64,000 nucleotides of DNA from an uncultured Odoribacter sp. (lineage in GTDB: Bacteria > Bacteroidota > Bacteroidia > Bacteroidales > Marinifilaceae), in the NCBI GenBank assembly GCA_900541415.1, contig UQJP01000006.1:1-64000 (forward strand), written 5' to 3'. Of this stretch, positions 55,236 through 64,000 are shown in pieces; the stretch's first letter is position 1, and every line of letters starts with the position of its first letter. The position numbers and the translations under genes were made by a program. The notes below the pieces were generated by a model. It had not been told where the DNA came from, searched no databases, and worked only from the letters and a program-made list of their open reading frames with translations.

Positions 55236-56303
55236 ATGAATATGCACAAAAATGAACTCGTACATTTACTCACCTGCTGCGGAGAAGAAGAGAGAAAACT
55301 GTTTGAAACTTCCCGGAACATCCGCAATACGGCAATCGGAAATGGAGTTTATTTACGGGGACTGATCGAAATATCCAATCTTTGCATCAAAGACTGCCTA
55401 TACTGTGGAATCCGGAAATCAAACCAATCTCCGCAACGTTACAGCTTGCAAGATGAAGAAATTACACAGGCAGCCATTTTCGCCAGAGATTATAATTACG
55501 GCTCCATTGTTTTACAGGGCGGAGAAAGAAACGACGAAGCTTTCATTCTCCGGATCGGCAAGCTTTTGCAGGAAATTAAACGCCTGAGCAATGGCCATTT
55601 GGGTATAACATTATCTCTGGGCGAACAATCGGAAGACACCTACAAATATTGGTTCGACTGCGGTGCACACCGTTATCTGCTCCGCATCGAAACAACGAAT
55701 GAAAATCTTTACCGCAAAATTCATCCCGACGATTCCAGACATACATTCCGTACTCGCCTGGAATGTATCGAACGGCTTCAACGAACAGGTTATCAGACCG
55801 GAACGGGAGTGATGATCGGGCTTCCTTTCCAATCTGCCGACGACCTGGCCGACGACCTGCTGTTCTTCAAATCCGCAAACATCGATATGGTCGGCATGGG
55901 GCCCTACCTGGAACACCCGGACACCCCTCTATACCAATACCGCCACCTCTTATTATCGCAACAGGAACGACTGCGGCTGGCACTCCACATGGTGAGTTGC
56001 CTGCGGATACTTATTCCCGACCTGAACATCGCTGCCACCACGGCATTGCAAGCCATCGATCCGGCAGGACGGGAAAAAGCTCTGGAAATCGGGGCCAATG
56101 TAATCATGCCCAACATCACTCCCCTGACGAATCGCGCCAATTATCGGCTATACGACAAGAAACCGGGAATGGATGAAGGAGCGGAAGAATCTACCCGCAA
56201 ATTAATAGAAAGTGTGAAAAAAAGCGGATGTGAAGTAAAATTAGGCCTGTGGGGAGATTCTCAGCACTGGAAGCACCGCACAGGAAACACCGCTACAAAA
56301 TAA
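55236..56303 (+). CDS. hydE: [FeFe]-hydrogenase H-cluster radical-SAM maturase HydE
   Basis: About 355 residues from ATG 55236 (ATG 55242 also possible); the open frame further upstream is not family-like. The radical-SAM motif CIKDCLYCGIRKSN is followed by QDEEITQAAIFARDYNYGSI, LQGGERNDEAF and HYRLLRIET-like LLRIETTNENLYRKIHPDD. These are typical of HydE, which makes part of the H-cluster ligands. HydF, HydG and a hydrogenase are not in the window. Convergent with the LysE gene. Confidence 0.9.
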   Translation: MNMHKNELVHLLTCCGEEERKLFETSRNIRNTAIGNGVYLRGLIEISNLCIKDCLYCGIRKSNQSPQRYSLQDEEITQAAIFARDYNYGSIVLQGGERNDEAFILRIGKLLQEIKRLSNGHLGITLSLGEQSEDTYKYWFDCGAHRYLLRIETTNENLYRKIHPDDSRHTFRTRLECIERLQRTGYQTGTGVMIGLPFQSADDLADDLLFFKSANIDMVGMGPYLEHPDTPLYQYRHLLLSQQERLRLALHMVSCLRILIPDLNIAATTALQAIDPAGREKALEIGANVIMPNITPLTNRANYRLYDKKPGMDEGAEESTRKLIESVKKSGCEVKLGLWGDSQHWKHRTGNTATK

Positions 56304-56304
56304 A

Positions 56305-56322
56305 CTCTTCCGGCTGGAAGAG
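56305..56322. terminator. Weak hairpin between hydE and the LysE gene
   Basis: A 7-base stem CTCTTCC/GGAAGAG with loop GGCT just past the hydE stop, followed by CGTTTCTCT. Short, so moderate support. Confidence 0.45.
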
Positions 56323-56355
56323 CGTTTCTCTCCGAAACACAAGCCTCCGGCAACG

Positions 56356-57015
56356 TTATGCCCCCATCGGCAAAAGCGAGCGGAACGGCTCAAAAGCCGC
56401 CAAAATGGCAAGTCCGCCTAAAATGGTTATAACAACTCCTGCCACACGATTAATCGTGATCAGCACCCGGAGACGGAATTTTTTCCGGAAAATATTCACT
56501 AAGGTCGACAAAGTATACCACCACAATCCCCCTCCGATAATCACGCCGGACAAAACAAACAATTCCGTCCTGAAAGAGGGATTATCTCCAAAAACAGAAG
56601 TTCCGGCAAAAACAGCCATAAACACAATAATAGCCACGGGATTCGATACGGTCAGGAAAAACAGGGAAAGAAAATCTCCTAAAAGTCCGGTTTTAGTCAC
56701 TCTTTTCCGGGTACGAATCTGTTTCAGGGGATTGTCGAAATAAATCTTCAACCCCACAATGATCAGGAATATTCCGCCGATAAGCTGCAAAATAAGTTCG
56801 TGGGTTTTGATCGTATTGATCACAAACCCCAAACCGAAAGCCGCAACAATCGCATAAAACAAATCTGCGCAAGCAGCACCCATTCCTGCAACGAAGCCGG
56901 CTAATGCCCCCTTATTCAATGTTTTTTGTATTATCAGCACCCCCATCGGTCCTAATGGCACGGAAACCATTAATCCGATCAGGATTCCTCTGAAAACATA
57001 TACGACATCATACAT
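56356..57015 (-). CDS. LysE-family exporter
   Basis: Inner-membrane protein of 219 residues with about six hydrophobic helices, of the LysE/RhtB amino-acid or solute exporter family. The signature VPLGPMGVLIIQKTLNKGAL near residue 20, and GAACADLFYAIVAAFGLGFV are typical. A long basic loop after TM3 (KQIRTRKRVTKTG) is present. The exported molecule is unknown. Last gene of the leftward run from recF, 107 bases after the acyltransferase gene. Confidence 0.88.
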   Translation of the reverse strand: MYDVVYVFRGILIGLMVSVPLGPMGVLIIQKTLNKGALAGFVAGMGAACADLFYAIVAAFGLGFVINTIKTHELILQLIGGIFLIIVGLKIYFDNPLKQIRTRKRVTKTGLLGDFLSLFFLTVSNPVAIIVFMAVFAGTSVFGDNPSFRTELFVLSGVIIGGGLWWYTLSTLVNIFRKKFRLRVLITINRVAGVVITILGGLAILAAFEPFRSLLPMGA

Positions 57016-57122
57016 TTTAATTCCTTTTTTTAAAACAAGAATTGCTCATCTCATCCATTCCAACCTTGCTCTATTATCATTTTACACCCTTTTTCCCCGG
57101 TACCTTTCCTACTGGAATTTGG

Positions 57123-58934
57123 TCAAAGTTCCGGCATATCCGGAGAAAAACGATTCAAAATCGTATCGTCGTTCATTTCCTTAGACAAGGATTCGATCGT
57201 ACTCATCGGAACATCGAACAAATCCAGGATCAACAATCCGTCCAGGCACATATTAAATTTCGGATCGATATTAAAACCGATAATCCGCCCATTGAGCGAA
57301 ATATACTTTTTTAATAAAATAGGCAATTTATCGCTCGAAGGCTCTATATCCCCGATCATCTTATCGAGCATGGCAATATCCGCACCGGAGGCATCCACCA
57401 TAATGTCCACATCGGGATCATTGGTTTCCACCCGGTATTTACAACGGGGAGTGATACATTGCGCCAGCTCTGCATCCCAATGGTTACGGATAATAAATTT
57501 CATAATCAGCTCTTTCGATACCGTCGTATATTTACCGCTAATGGTTACCGGACCGATCAAATAACGGTATTCCGGATTTTTAATCAGGAAATAAAGAATC
57601 CCCTTCCACAACATGAAAAGCGGAAGCGGCTTCCGTTGATACTCCTCGATAACAAACGAACGCCCCAATTCGATAGACTCATATAAAACCGGAAGCATAT
57701 CCTTCCGAATTTTAAAAAGCGTATTGATATAAAAACCTTTGATCCCGTAGCGGTCGATAATCTCTTTCCCCTTACCTACCCGGTATGCGCCCACAATGCG
57801 GCTGGCGTCGTTATCCCAGATAAACAAATGATAGTAATATAAATCGAATTCATCCAAATCGATACTCCGGTTCGTACCCTCTCCCACCGCCCGGAACGTC
57901 ACTTCACGCAAACGTCCGATCTCGTTCAGGATATTCGGAATTTTCAAGGTAGGTGCACAAAACACCGAATAATTCTTCATGGAAAACAACAGATAATCTT
58001 CTGTCACATTCGCCACTTCTTTTTTCAGTACCTCAACATCGATACTCGGAGCGACAGGCTCGATGTTTTTTTCTGCTTTTTGAGATTTCAGGAAAAACTT
58101 TTTTACCTCCAGAGACGACCCTAACAGATAGGTTTTTGCTCTTAAAAATTTACCATACTGCATGATGTCTGTGAATGAATTTTGAATTTCCGGGGAAATG
58201 GGGTTACCAATCCGCAACCGGATGATCCTGTTTTTCTTATTTAATAACTCTGAAGGCAATTTCACGGTCCGCAACATCGGATGAATCAATCCCAGCAACT
58301 GGAATAAAAGGCTGTTAGACCCTTTAAAATAAATCGGAATAACCGGGACATTGGCTTTTTTTATCATTTTCAACACCGATTGCCCCCATTCTTTATCCTC
58401 AATATTATTGGAATCAGCCTTGTAAGAAGAAACTTCTCCCGCAGGGAACAGTCCCAACGGCTTACCTTCTTCCAAATGGCGAAGCGCCTCTTTGATGCCC
58501 GATGCACTGGATATGTTTTTCCGGTCCTCGAAAGGATTTACAGCCAGAAAATAATCCTTGATAGGCACGATCTTCCTCAGCAAAAAGTTTGCCATTACTT
58601 TATAATCGGGACGGATTTTACTCAATAGCTTGATTAAAATAATCCCGTCCAATCCCCCGAAAGGATGATTGGATATAGTGATGAAAGGCCCTTCCTTTGG
58701 GATTTTCAACAAATCTTCCTCGTTAATCTCGATCGTCACCCCCAGAGCCTCGATCAATCGGTCGAGAAAAGCCTCCGGGTCCTCATCGTACACATTGGAA
58801 TACAACTTATTGATCTTATTCAGCCGCATAATGTACATCACCAATTTGGCGACGATACTTCCCCCGACATTCCCTCCCAAACGATTCAGTTTTCCTGAAG
58901 CTTTCAGTATATCACTCGATTCTATCAGATTCAT
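57123..58934 (-). CDS. Bifunctional lysophospholipid-type acyltransferase plus N-acyltransferase, OlsF-like
   Basis: 603 residues from ATG 58934 (MNLIESSDILKASGKLNRLG). The N-terminal half is a PlsC-type O-acyltransferase: ISNHPFGGLDG (HxxxxD motif) near 88 and LGLFPAGEVSSY near 170. The C-terminal half (about 320-603) is a hemolysin-like GNAT N-acyltransferase of the OlsB type (REVTFRAVGEGTNRSIDLDE, then RIVGAYRVGKGKEIIDRYGI, then ELGRSFVIEEYQRKPLPLFM). This order matches OlsF, which makes ornithine lipid from ornithine by two acylations. In Bacteroides the split proteins GlsB/GlsA make glycine lipids, so the amino acid cannot be told here. Part of the leftward recF run. Confidence 0.82.
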   Translation of the reverse strand: MNLIESSDILKASGKLNRLGGNVGGSIVAKLVMYIMRLNKINKLYSNVYDEDPEAFLDRLIEALGVTIEINEEDLLKIPKEGPFITISNHPFGGLDGIILIKLLSKIRPDYKVMANFLLRKIVPIKDYFLAVNPFEDRKNISSASGIKEALRHLEEGKPLGLFPAGEVSSYKADSNNIEDKEWGQSVLKMIKKANVPVIPIYFKGSNSLLFQLLGLIHPMLRTVKLPSELLNKKNRIIRLRIGNPISPEIQNSFTDIMQYGKFLRAKTYLLGSSLEVKKFFLKSQKAEKNIEPVAPSIDVEVLKKEVANVTEDYLLFSMKNYSVFCAPTLKIPNILNEIGRLREVTFRAVGEGTNRSIDLDEFDLYYYHLFIWDNDASRIVGAYRVGKGKEIIDRYGIKGFYINTLFKIRKDMLPVLYESIELGRSFVIEEYQRKPLPLFMLWKGILYFLIKNPEYRYLIGPVTISGKYTTVSKELIMKFIIRNHWDAELAQCITPRCKYRVETNDPDVDIMVDASGADIAMLDKMIGDIEPSSDKLPILLKKYISLNGRIIGFNIDPKFNMCLDGLLILDLFDVPMSTIESLSKEMNDDTILNRFSPDMPEL

Positions 58935-58991
58935 AATCTTATTTTTTACAATTCCGGGGAAATAGCTGTCACACAACCTGCCCGTTGTGCC

Positions 58992-59285
58992 CTATTTTAT
59001 AACAATATCTTTAATGATCTGCTCGCCCAGTTTATCATTCAACGCTTTTATCAACCCGTCTTTCACCATCATAATCTCGTTTCTCACAACAGCCGAAGTA
59101 AATGCAACAAAAAGCCTGCCTTCCGAAATGCTGACACTTTTCGTCCGGGAAGCAATCATCTGTCCCACAACCTCCGGCCAGACATTACAAACTTCCCGCT
59201 CCTTAAACTTCTGGTACAACCCCATCTGCTTCAGCACCGCCTCGACCAGCTCGTCTATTTTTTGCGTCTTATTATCCCTGATCAT
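58992..59285 (-). CDS. DUF721 (DciA-like) protein
   Basis: 97 residues, basic, with the DUF721 pattern VWPEVVGQMIASRTKSVSIS then EGRLFVAFTSAVVRNEIMMV. DUF721 proteins include DciA, which helps load the DnaB replicative helicase where DnaC is absent. It stands 47 bases after recF, a common neighbour, and 57 bases before the acyltransferase. Candidate -7 box TATATTTG at 59303-59296 (minus) would leave almost no leader. Confidence 0.82.
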   Translation of the reverse strand: MIRDNKTQKIDELVEAVLKQMGLYQKFKEREVCNVWPEVVGQMIASRTKSVSISEGRLFVAFTSAVVRNEIMMVKDGLIKALNDKLGEQIIKDIVIK

Positions 59286-59332
59286 CTTTGTGCTGCAAAT
59301 ATAATATTAAATTGAACAACATTTCTTTACAT

Positions 59333-60427
59333 TTATAAAATCTCGCCCTGCTCCACTTTAAACAACTTATACTCTGTATGCTGCAATTTCAAAATGTCGT
59401 CGATATGCTCCCGGTTCGTATCGGTGATAAACACCTGCCCGAACATATCCCCGCGGACAATCGCCACGATCTGATTTACCCGGTCGGCATCCAGCTTATC
59501 GAAAATATCGTCCAGCAATAACAAAGGCTTAACCCCGCTCATCCGGTGCAACCAAGCATATTGAGCCAATTTCAAAGCGATCAGGAACGTTTTTTTCTGC
59601 CCCTGGGACCCGATTTTTTTTACCGGATAATCCCCGATATTCAAAAGGATGTCATCCCGGTGGGCTCCGGTTGTAGTGTAAGTCATTATCCGGTCGCGCT
59701 CAAGCGATGCCCGGAGAGCCGAAAGCATATCCCCCTCTTTTACAGAAACCTTATAAGACAACGTCACCGTCTCCCTGCCCAACGACAGTAACTCATAATA
59801 AGATTGGAACACCTCGGCAAACTCGGCCAGAAACCCGGCACGCTTCTGCATAATCACTTCTCCGCATTCCGCCAACTGCTCATCCCAGATACTCAACATT
59901 TCAACGTCCAATACTTTTCCTACGGAAGATTTAAGCAAAGAGTTCCGTTGGGACAACGCCTTATTGTAACGAATCAACTGATGAAGATACCCCCGGTCAC
60001 ACTGGCTAATAATACCATCGATCAATTTCCGCCTTTCTTCACTGCCTCCATCGATCAGGACAACATCTTCGGGCGACACCATCACCAAAGGCAACAGCCC
60101 GATATGTTCCGACAATTTATCGTAAGCTTTTTGATTTTTTTTAAACACCTTTTTCTGCCCCCGCTTCACTCCGCAATAAACATCCAATTCTTCCCCCTCC
60201 CGCTCATACTTACCCTGCACCACGAAAAAAGGCTCTCCATGCCGGATGTTTTGCAAATCGGGCAAATTAAAGTAACTTTTACACATCGAAAGGTGATACA
60301 GCGCATCCAATATATTGGTTTTGCCTACGCCATTATTCCCGACAAAACAATTAAAACCGGGACTGAATGTCAAAGTTGCTTCGGCAATATTTTTAAAATT
60401 AATTATATTCAGTTCTCTTATAACCAT
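59333..60427 (-). CDS. recF: DNA replication and repair protein RecF
   Basis: ABC-type ATPase that helps load RecA at gaps, 364 residues from ATG 60427 (MVIRELNIINFKNIAEATLT). Walker A is FVGNNGVGKTNILDALYHLS. The signature GSQGQKKTFLIALKLAQY and Walker B PLLLLDDIFDKLDADR are both present. The longer open frame upstream is AT-rich promoter sequence, including a minus-strand TAATTTTG at 60471-60464. Confidence 0.95.
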   Translation of the reverse strand: MVIRELNIINFKNIAEATLTFSPGFNCFVGNNGVGKTNILDALYHLSMCKSYFNLPDLQNIRHGEPFFVVQGKYEREGEELDVYCGVKRGQKKVFKKNQKAYDKLSEHIGLLPLVMVSPEDVVLIDGGSEERRKLIDGIISQCDRGYLHQLIRYNKALSQRNSLLKSSVGKVLDVEMLSIWDEQLAECGEVIMQKRAGFLAEFAEVFQSYYELLSLGRETVTLSYKVSVKEGDMLSALRASLERDRIMTYTTTGAHRDDILLNIGDYPVKKIGSQGQKKTFLIALKLAQYAWLHRMSGVKPLLLLDDIFDKLDADRVNQIVAIVRGDMFGQVFITDTNREHIDDILKLQHTEYKLFKVEQGEIL

Positions 60428-60463
60428 CCACTTCCGGTTTACCGGCCTTATTTGTTTACCGGA

Positions 60464-60471
60464 CAAAATTA
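60464..60471 (-). promoter_or_regulatory. Candidate -7 box for recF
   Basis: Minus strand TAATTTTG fits TAnnTTTG; a weak GTTG lies 20 bases upstream at the -33 position. Leader about 35 bases. Confidence 0.5.
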
Positions 60472-60577
60472 CTTTTTTTTTGGATAAAGGGCAACGCCGG
60501 AAAAATATAATGGCAAGATACAACCTCCGCTACCATTAAAAGCTGAAAACCGGGGAATTAAAAAAAAACGCCGGATA

Positions 60578-60608
60578 TTTCTATATTCAATTTAAAACGC
60601 TAATTTTG
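60578..60608 (+). promoter_or_regulatory. Promoter of the TPR protein gene at 60667
   Basis: TTTC (60578-60581), 19-base spacer, TAATTTTG (60601-60608). Exact at -7, one base off at -33; leader about 50 bases. Confidence 0.7.
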
Positions 60609-60666
60609 CACGCTAATAAGGTGGATTTACACCCTTGTTTTGTAATTTGTAATAATTATTAAAGAT

Positions 60667-61356
60667 ATGTCAAAAGAAAAGGTAAAACACGAGGATGGCT
60701 TTGAACATCTGGAAGATGCACTAACCAGCAGCGAGCAGTTCATTGAAAAAAATCAAAAAATGCTCATCAACATTCTACTTGTTCTGGTTATAATTATTGG
60801 CGGTTATTTCGGTTATAAGCACCTGGTTTCAGAGCCAAAAGCAAAAGAGGCTTCCAGCCAAATTTTCGGTGCTCAAAATTATTTTGAAAAAGATTCTTTT
60901 AATCTGGCACTGAACGGTGACGGAAACATTCTCGGATTCGTTGAAATTGCCGATAAATATAGCTCCACCCCGACAGGAAACCTGGCAAATTTCTATGCAG
61001 GCCTTTCTTATCTTTATTTAGGAGAATATGAAAATGCAATCGCTTCATTGAAAAAATTCTCATCCGACGATTTATTAATGAACAATATGGCCGTAGCTAA
61101 CATCGGCGATGCTTATATGCAAATGGGAAACTATACCAAAGCAGCCGAATACTACAACAAAGCGGCAGCTTCTAAATTAAACGATTTCTCTACTCCTGTT
61201 TTCTTGATGAAAAATGCTTTAGCTCTTGAAAAAAGCAACAATTATGCAGGTGCACTGAAAATCTATGAAAAGATCAATCAGGAATTTCCTGCTTCTCCGG
61301 AAGGCCGGGATATTGAAAAATATATCGAAAGAGCGAAATTAAAAAGCGGCAAATAA
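60667..61356 (+). CDS. Single-pass membrane TPR protein (YfgM-like)
   Basis: 229 residues. A cytoplasmic N-terminus of about 33 residues precedes one membrane helix (MLINILLVLVIIIGGYFGYK) and an extracytoplasmic helical domain with TPR units (NLANFYAGLSYLYLGEYENA, MAVANIGDAYMQMGNYTKAA, EYYNKAAASKLND). The layout resembles YfgM/TPR_21 proteins that act with the Sec translocon or periplasmic chaperones; the exact role here is inference. It stands alone with its own promoter and terminator. Confidence 0.82.
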   Translation: MSKEKVKHEDGFEHLEDALTSSEQFIEKNQKMLINILLVLVIIIGGYFGYKHLVSEPKAKEASSQIFGAQNYFEKDSFNLALNGDGNILGFVEIADKYSSTPTGNLANFYAGLSYLYLGEYENAIASLKKFSSDDLLMNNMAVANIGDAYMQMGNYTKAAEYYNKAAASKLNDFSTPVFLMKNALALEKSNNYAGALKIYEKINQEFPASPEGRDIEKYIERAKLKSGK

Positions 61357-61373
61357 AATTAAGCTATCATACT

Positions 61374-61408
61374 AAATACCCGGATAAAATTTATCCGGGT
61401 ATTTTTTT
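61374..61408 (+). terminator. Terminator after the TPR protein gene
   Basis: A perfect 15-base stem (61374-61388 with 61390-61404) followed by a T run. Confidence 0.88.
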
Positions 61409-61611
61409 ACCCCGCCCATTTCCCTCCCCTCAACAGTCAAACCCCATCTGCTCGGAAATCAACTTTTTACCTGTCGAGAGAAAACAGGCGGCAGACAATC
61501 CTATCATTATCCCATCCCCCCTTTTTTACCACAGTAACCACTCCGCTTAAACAACTCTTTTCTTAAAAAGTTAAAAAACCGGGGAAACCGATTTAGTTTT
61601 CACCTTATTGT

Positions 61612-61619
61612 TATTTTTG
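61612..61619 (+). promoter_or_regulatory. Candidate -7 box for the repeat protein gene
   Basis: TATTTTTG fits TAnnTTTG but lies only 15 bases before the ATG, so the mRNA would be nearly leaderless. No -33 match. Confidence 0.35.
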
Positions 61620-61634
61620 TAAAAAATATGTGTG

Positions 61635-63317
61635 ATGAAAAAATACCTGTTGTTTCTTGTTTCTATCTTTTTACCTTCATTCTTATTTGCCCAAAGCCTA
61701 CAATTGAGTGGAAGCGTCACGATTGAAAATGCTTCTCCCGAAGGCGCACGGATTATCATTTATAAAAACAACACGAAACTGACACAACAGGACATTTCCA
61801 AAAAAGGACGCTTTGATATTAAACTCGCATTGGATGCCGACTATAAAATCACCTTTGAAAAAAGTGGATATATCACGAAAAACATTAGCGTAAATACCGA
61901 AGTTCCGGGAGAGATCATTGAAAGCAATCCTAACTTTCCTCCCATTAAACTGACCATTAATTTGCTTCCCCAAGTGAATCAGGTAGACTTATCGATCTTC
62001 GAACAGCCCGTGGCTATCCTTGCTTATAATTACGAACTGGACGATTTTACATTCGACAAAGAATATTCCGACAAAATCAAGGATAGAATCGCCCAGGCAG
62101 AGAAGAATGTAAAACAGGCATTGGCGGGACAGGATGCAGAGTCGATAAAGAAGGAACAGATGTTTGCAAAATTCATGGATGCGGGAAAAGAATCCTTTGA
62201 GCAAAGAAAATGGAACGATGCCATCGCCCAATGGCAACAAGCCCTGCAAATCAAGCCAGCCGACCGGGATGCCAGTTCCCACATCGAATTGGCGAAGAAA
62301 GAAGCTGAACTGGAAAAAGCCCGTCAAAGTATAGAGCAACAGAATGAACGCACCTATAAACTTCTGTTGGCAACTGCCGACAGCCTCTTTACTGCCAAAA
62401 ACTACATAGACGCAAAAAACTCTTATGCCGAAGCTGCCCGAATCAACAACAAGGATTCTTATCCGGCAGACCGGATCCGGGAAATAAACGCACTACTGGC
62501 GGAACAATCCAGGCTATTGGCGGAAAAACAAAAACAGCAGGCCGCCCAGGATAGTAACTATGGAAAATTATTATTACAAGGCGACCATTTGTTCAACGAC
62601 AAAGAATACCAGAAAGCGCTTGCCGTTTATCAGGAAGCCCTGACTTTAAAACCACAGGAAACTTATCCGAAAGACAGGATAGCCAAAACACAGGAAGCCA
62701 TTGAAGAACAGAAAAGGCAATTGGCAGCCGAACAGGAAAGGCAAAAACAGGAAGCCATACGCAGACAAGCCCTGCAAAACGATTACAGACGCCTGATTGC
62801 AGAAGGGGATGCCGCTTTCCAAATCGAAAATTACGCCCTGGCCAAAATAAGATACACTCAGGCGGATTCCCTGAATTTGGGAGAACAATACCCCAAACAG
62901 CAATTAATCGAAATTGCGAACATCATTAATTCCGCCAAATACAAAACAAAACTCGCGGAATTCACCCAAAACAAAGCCAGCGCGGAAAAAGCCTTGCAAG
63001 AAAAGAATTATGCTTCAGCCAAATTCTACTATCAAAAAGCCATGAGCATCCTTCCGATCGACAAGGAAAACATAGAAAAACAGATCGCAGAGATCGACAA
63101 ACAAATTGAGGCCGAACAACTGGCGGCAGTACAAAAAGAATACAAGGAACATATTGGCAAAGCGGACAAAGCCTTTAAAGAAAAAGCCTATGCCGTAGCC
63201 AAATTCTATTATCAAAAAGCCTTGAGCGTAAAGGTAAACGATTCATACGCAAAACAGCAATTAGGGGAAGTGGAAAAACACATCGGTTCCCGGCAGGAAA
63301 AAGCTGCAGAACTATAA
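61635..63317 (+). CDS. Exported TPR-like coiled repeat protein
   Basis: 560 residues from ATG 61635 (the frame begins one codon earlier with GTG). The signal ends near SFLFAQ. A beta-sandwich like the carboxypeptidase-regulatory fold covers about 20-110 (LQLSGSVTIENASPEGARII). Six TPR-like units of 60-80 residues follow, each with a pattern like YAVAKFYYQKALSVKVNDSY then KQQL. Long Gln/Glu/Lys-rich helices link them (EQKRQLAAEQERQKQEAIRR). No enzymatic motif is seen. A beta-barrel gene starts 49 bases after the stop, so an envelope scaffold linked to that barrel is the favoured reading. Confidence 0.72.
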   Translation: MKKYLLFLVSIFLPSFLFAQSLQLSGSVTIENASPEGARIIIYKNNTKLTQQDISKKGRFDIKLALDADYKITFEKSGYITKNISVNTEVPGEIIESNPNFPPIKLTINLLPQVNQVDLSIFEQPVAILAYNYELDDFTFDKEYSDKIKDRIAQAEKNVKQALAGQDAESIKKEQMFAKFMDAGKESFEQRKWNDAIAQWQQALQIKPADRDASSHIELAKKEAELEKARQSIEQQNERTYKLLLATADSLFTAKNYIDAKNSYAEAARINNKDSYPADRIREINALLAEQSRLLAEKQKQQAAQDSNYGKLLLQGDHLFNDKEYQKALAVYQEALTLKPQETYPKDRIAKTQEAIEEQKRQLAAEQERQKQEAIRRQALQNDYRRLIAEGDAAFQIENYALAKIRYTQADSLNLGEQYPKQQLIEIANIINSAKYKTKLAEFTQNKASAEKALQEKNYASAKFYYQKAMSILPIDKENIEKQIAEIDKQIEAEQLAAVQKEYKEHIGKADKAFKEKAYAVAKFYYQKALSVKVNDSYAKQQLGEVEKHIGSRQEKAAEL

Positions 63318-63366
63318 TGTTCTCCGACGGCCTCCTTCCATACAAAGACCTATAATAAACATCAAT

Positions 63367-64000
63367 ATGAAAAAATGGTATTTCTGCCTGATCTGCCTGC
63401 TGGGCATGACAAGCGTAATGAAAGGACAATATTATCGGCAGGATAATGGCTTCCTGCTGGGAATAAATGCAGGTTATTCCTATCCCCTGGGCGACATGGG
63501 GAAAATATTGAAAAATGGGTTAGGGGGAAATGTTTCAGCCAAATACCTTATCAACAATGCCATCGGCATTGGATTCGAGGCTGGTTACCATTCCTTTAAA
63601 TCGAAAGTCCTGCTAAGCAACGACAATACCGATCAGGATTACAAATGCCGTTTAATCCCCATACTATTGGAAGCCTCATTCTACATGCCGAATTGGGATC
63701 GCACCATACTTCCTTACCTCGGTATCCATTTCGGAGCTTACATCACCAATGTTAAGGTTTCACGCCGTTCCGACATCTACGGCATCCCTGATCTTTCCAA
63801 AAAACTGTTTATCGTTTCCCCCGGTGTCGGTTTAAATGCAGGCTCTTTGTTCGAACTATCGGAACAGGTGTATTTAGACCTGAAAATAAGGGTAGACTAC
63901 GTACCTAAAGTCGATGATTCTTATCAATTCGATGAGAATACCCCCGGGAATATCGGTTTCGATAAAATAATGAACATCGGAGCCAATATCGGTTTACTGT
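63367..64000 (+). CDS. Outer-membrane beta-barrel protein (cut by window end)
   Basis: The frame from ATG 63367 is open to the last base (211 codons). A signal peptide (MKKWYFCLICLLGMTSVMKG) is followed by alternating strands with glycine and aromatic ends: GFLLGINAGYSYPLGDMGKI, AIGIGFEAGYHSF, TILPYLGIHFGAYI and VYLDLKIRVDYVPK. This fits small 8-10 stranded barrels of the OmpW/porin-like class. Probably cotranscribed with the repeat protein upstream. Confidence 0.75.
   Translation, partial: MKKWYFCLICLLGMTSVMKGQYYRQDNGFLLGINAGYSYPLGDMGKILKNGLGGNVSAKYLINNAIGIGFEAGYHSFKSKVLLSNDNTDQDYKCRLIPILLEASFYMPNWDRTILPYLGIHFGAYITNVKVSRRSDIYGIPDLSKKLFIVSPGVGLNAGSLFELSEQVYLDLKIRVDYVPKVDDSYQFDENTPGNIGFDKIMNIGANIGLL

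Noticed and set aside
1..64000. Mobile element, prophage, CRISPR array or defence island
   Set aside because: No transposase, integrase, phage structural gene, Cas protein, direct-repeat array or target-site duplication was seen. The repeats noticed are terminator hairpins, the twin tRNA genes and a short in-gene duplication.

Overview
The window reads as chromosomal DNA of a gut-type Bacteroidales species. The signs are a SusC/SusD pair, serine-type sulfatases, S46 dipeptidyl-peptidase, BlaI/M56-TonB regulation, many lipoproteins, and promoters of the Bacteroidetes form (TTTG, 19-20 bases, TAnnTTTG). A HydE maturase and the general gene content would fit Odoribacter or Butyricimonas relatives, but that is an inference from gene content only. 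No phage, insertion sequence, CRISPR array or plasmid gene was seen.

Layout. 1-8286: two RND efflux systems in divergent arrays (MFP plus permease leftward; TolC-like channel, MFP and permease rightward). A decayed 6-bladed beta-propeller lipoprotein gene sits inside the rightward array. 8462-10759: ECF sigma factor, small membrane protein (probable anti-sigma) and a DUF4252 protein. It converges on 10917-13375, a BlaI repressor and M56/TonB sensor pair with a clear operator-promoter. 13475-20536: a short beta-propeller lipoprotein, a GH2 glycosidase, a TlpA-like thioredoxin lipoprotein and a sulfatase, suggesting work on a sulfated host glycan. 20743-26906: central nitrogen and peptide functions (branched-chain aminotransferase, dipeptidyl-peptidase 7, RlmN, glutamate dehydrogenase). 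27277-36396: SusC/SusD, a ROK regulator, a glucosamine-6-phosphate deaminase fused to a PIG-L deacetylase-like domain, and a sugar nucleotidyltransferase, which together look like an amino-sugar uptake and use locus.

36610-39818: an HMA-domain protein, a TonB receptor and a cysteine-rich small protein, probably a metal acquisition or resistance locus. 39964-43610: a thioredoxin-fold lipoprotein that has lost its CxxC, LpxH and a ComM-type AAA protein. 43757-47968: a leftward run grpE-dnaJ-oxyR-gmhA-ppa for stress response and housekeeping. 48185-49441: radC, rpsT and two tandem tRNA-Glu genes. 49646-54935: rsmI and two large unassigned envelope proteins. 55236-60427: hydE, a LysE exporter, and a leftward run recF-DUF721-OlsF-like acyltransferase. 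60667-64000: three TPR or beta-barrel envelope genes, the last cut by the window end.

Start codons were moved inward from the longest open frame wherever the signal peptide or the family N-terminus demanded it; these choices are given in each entry.
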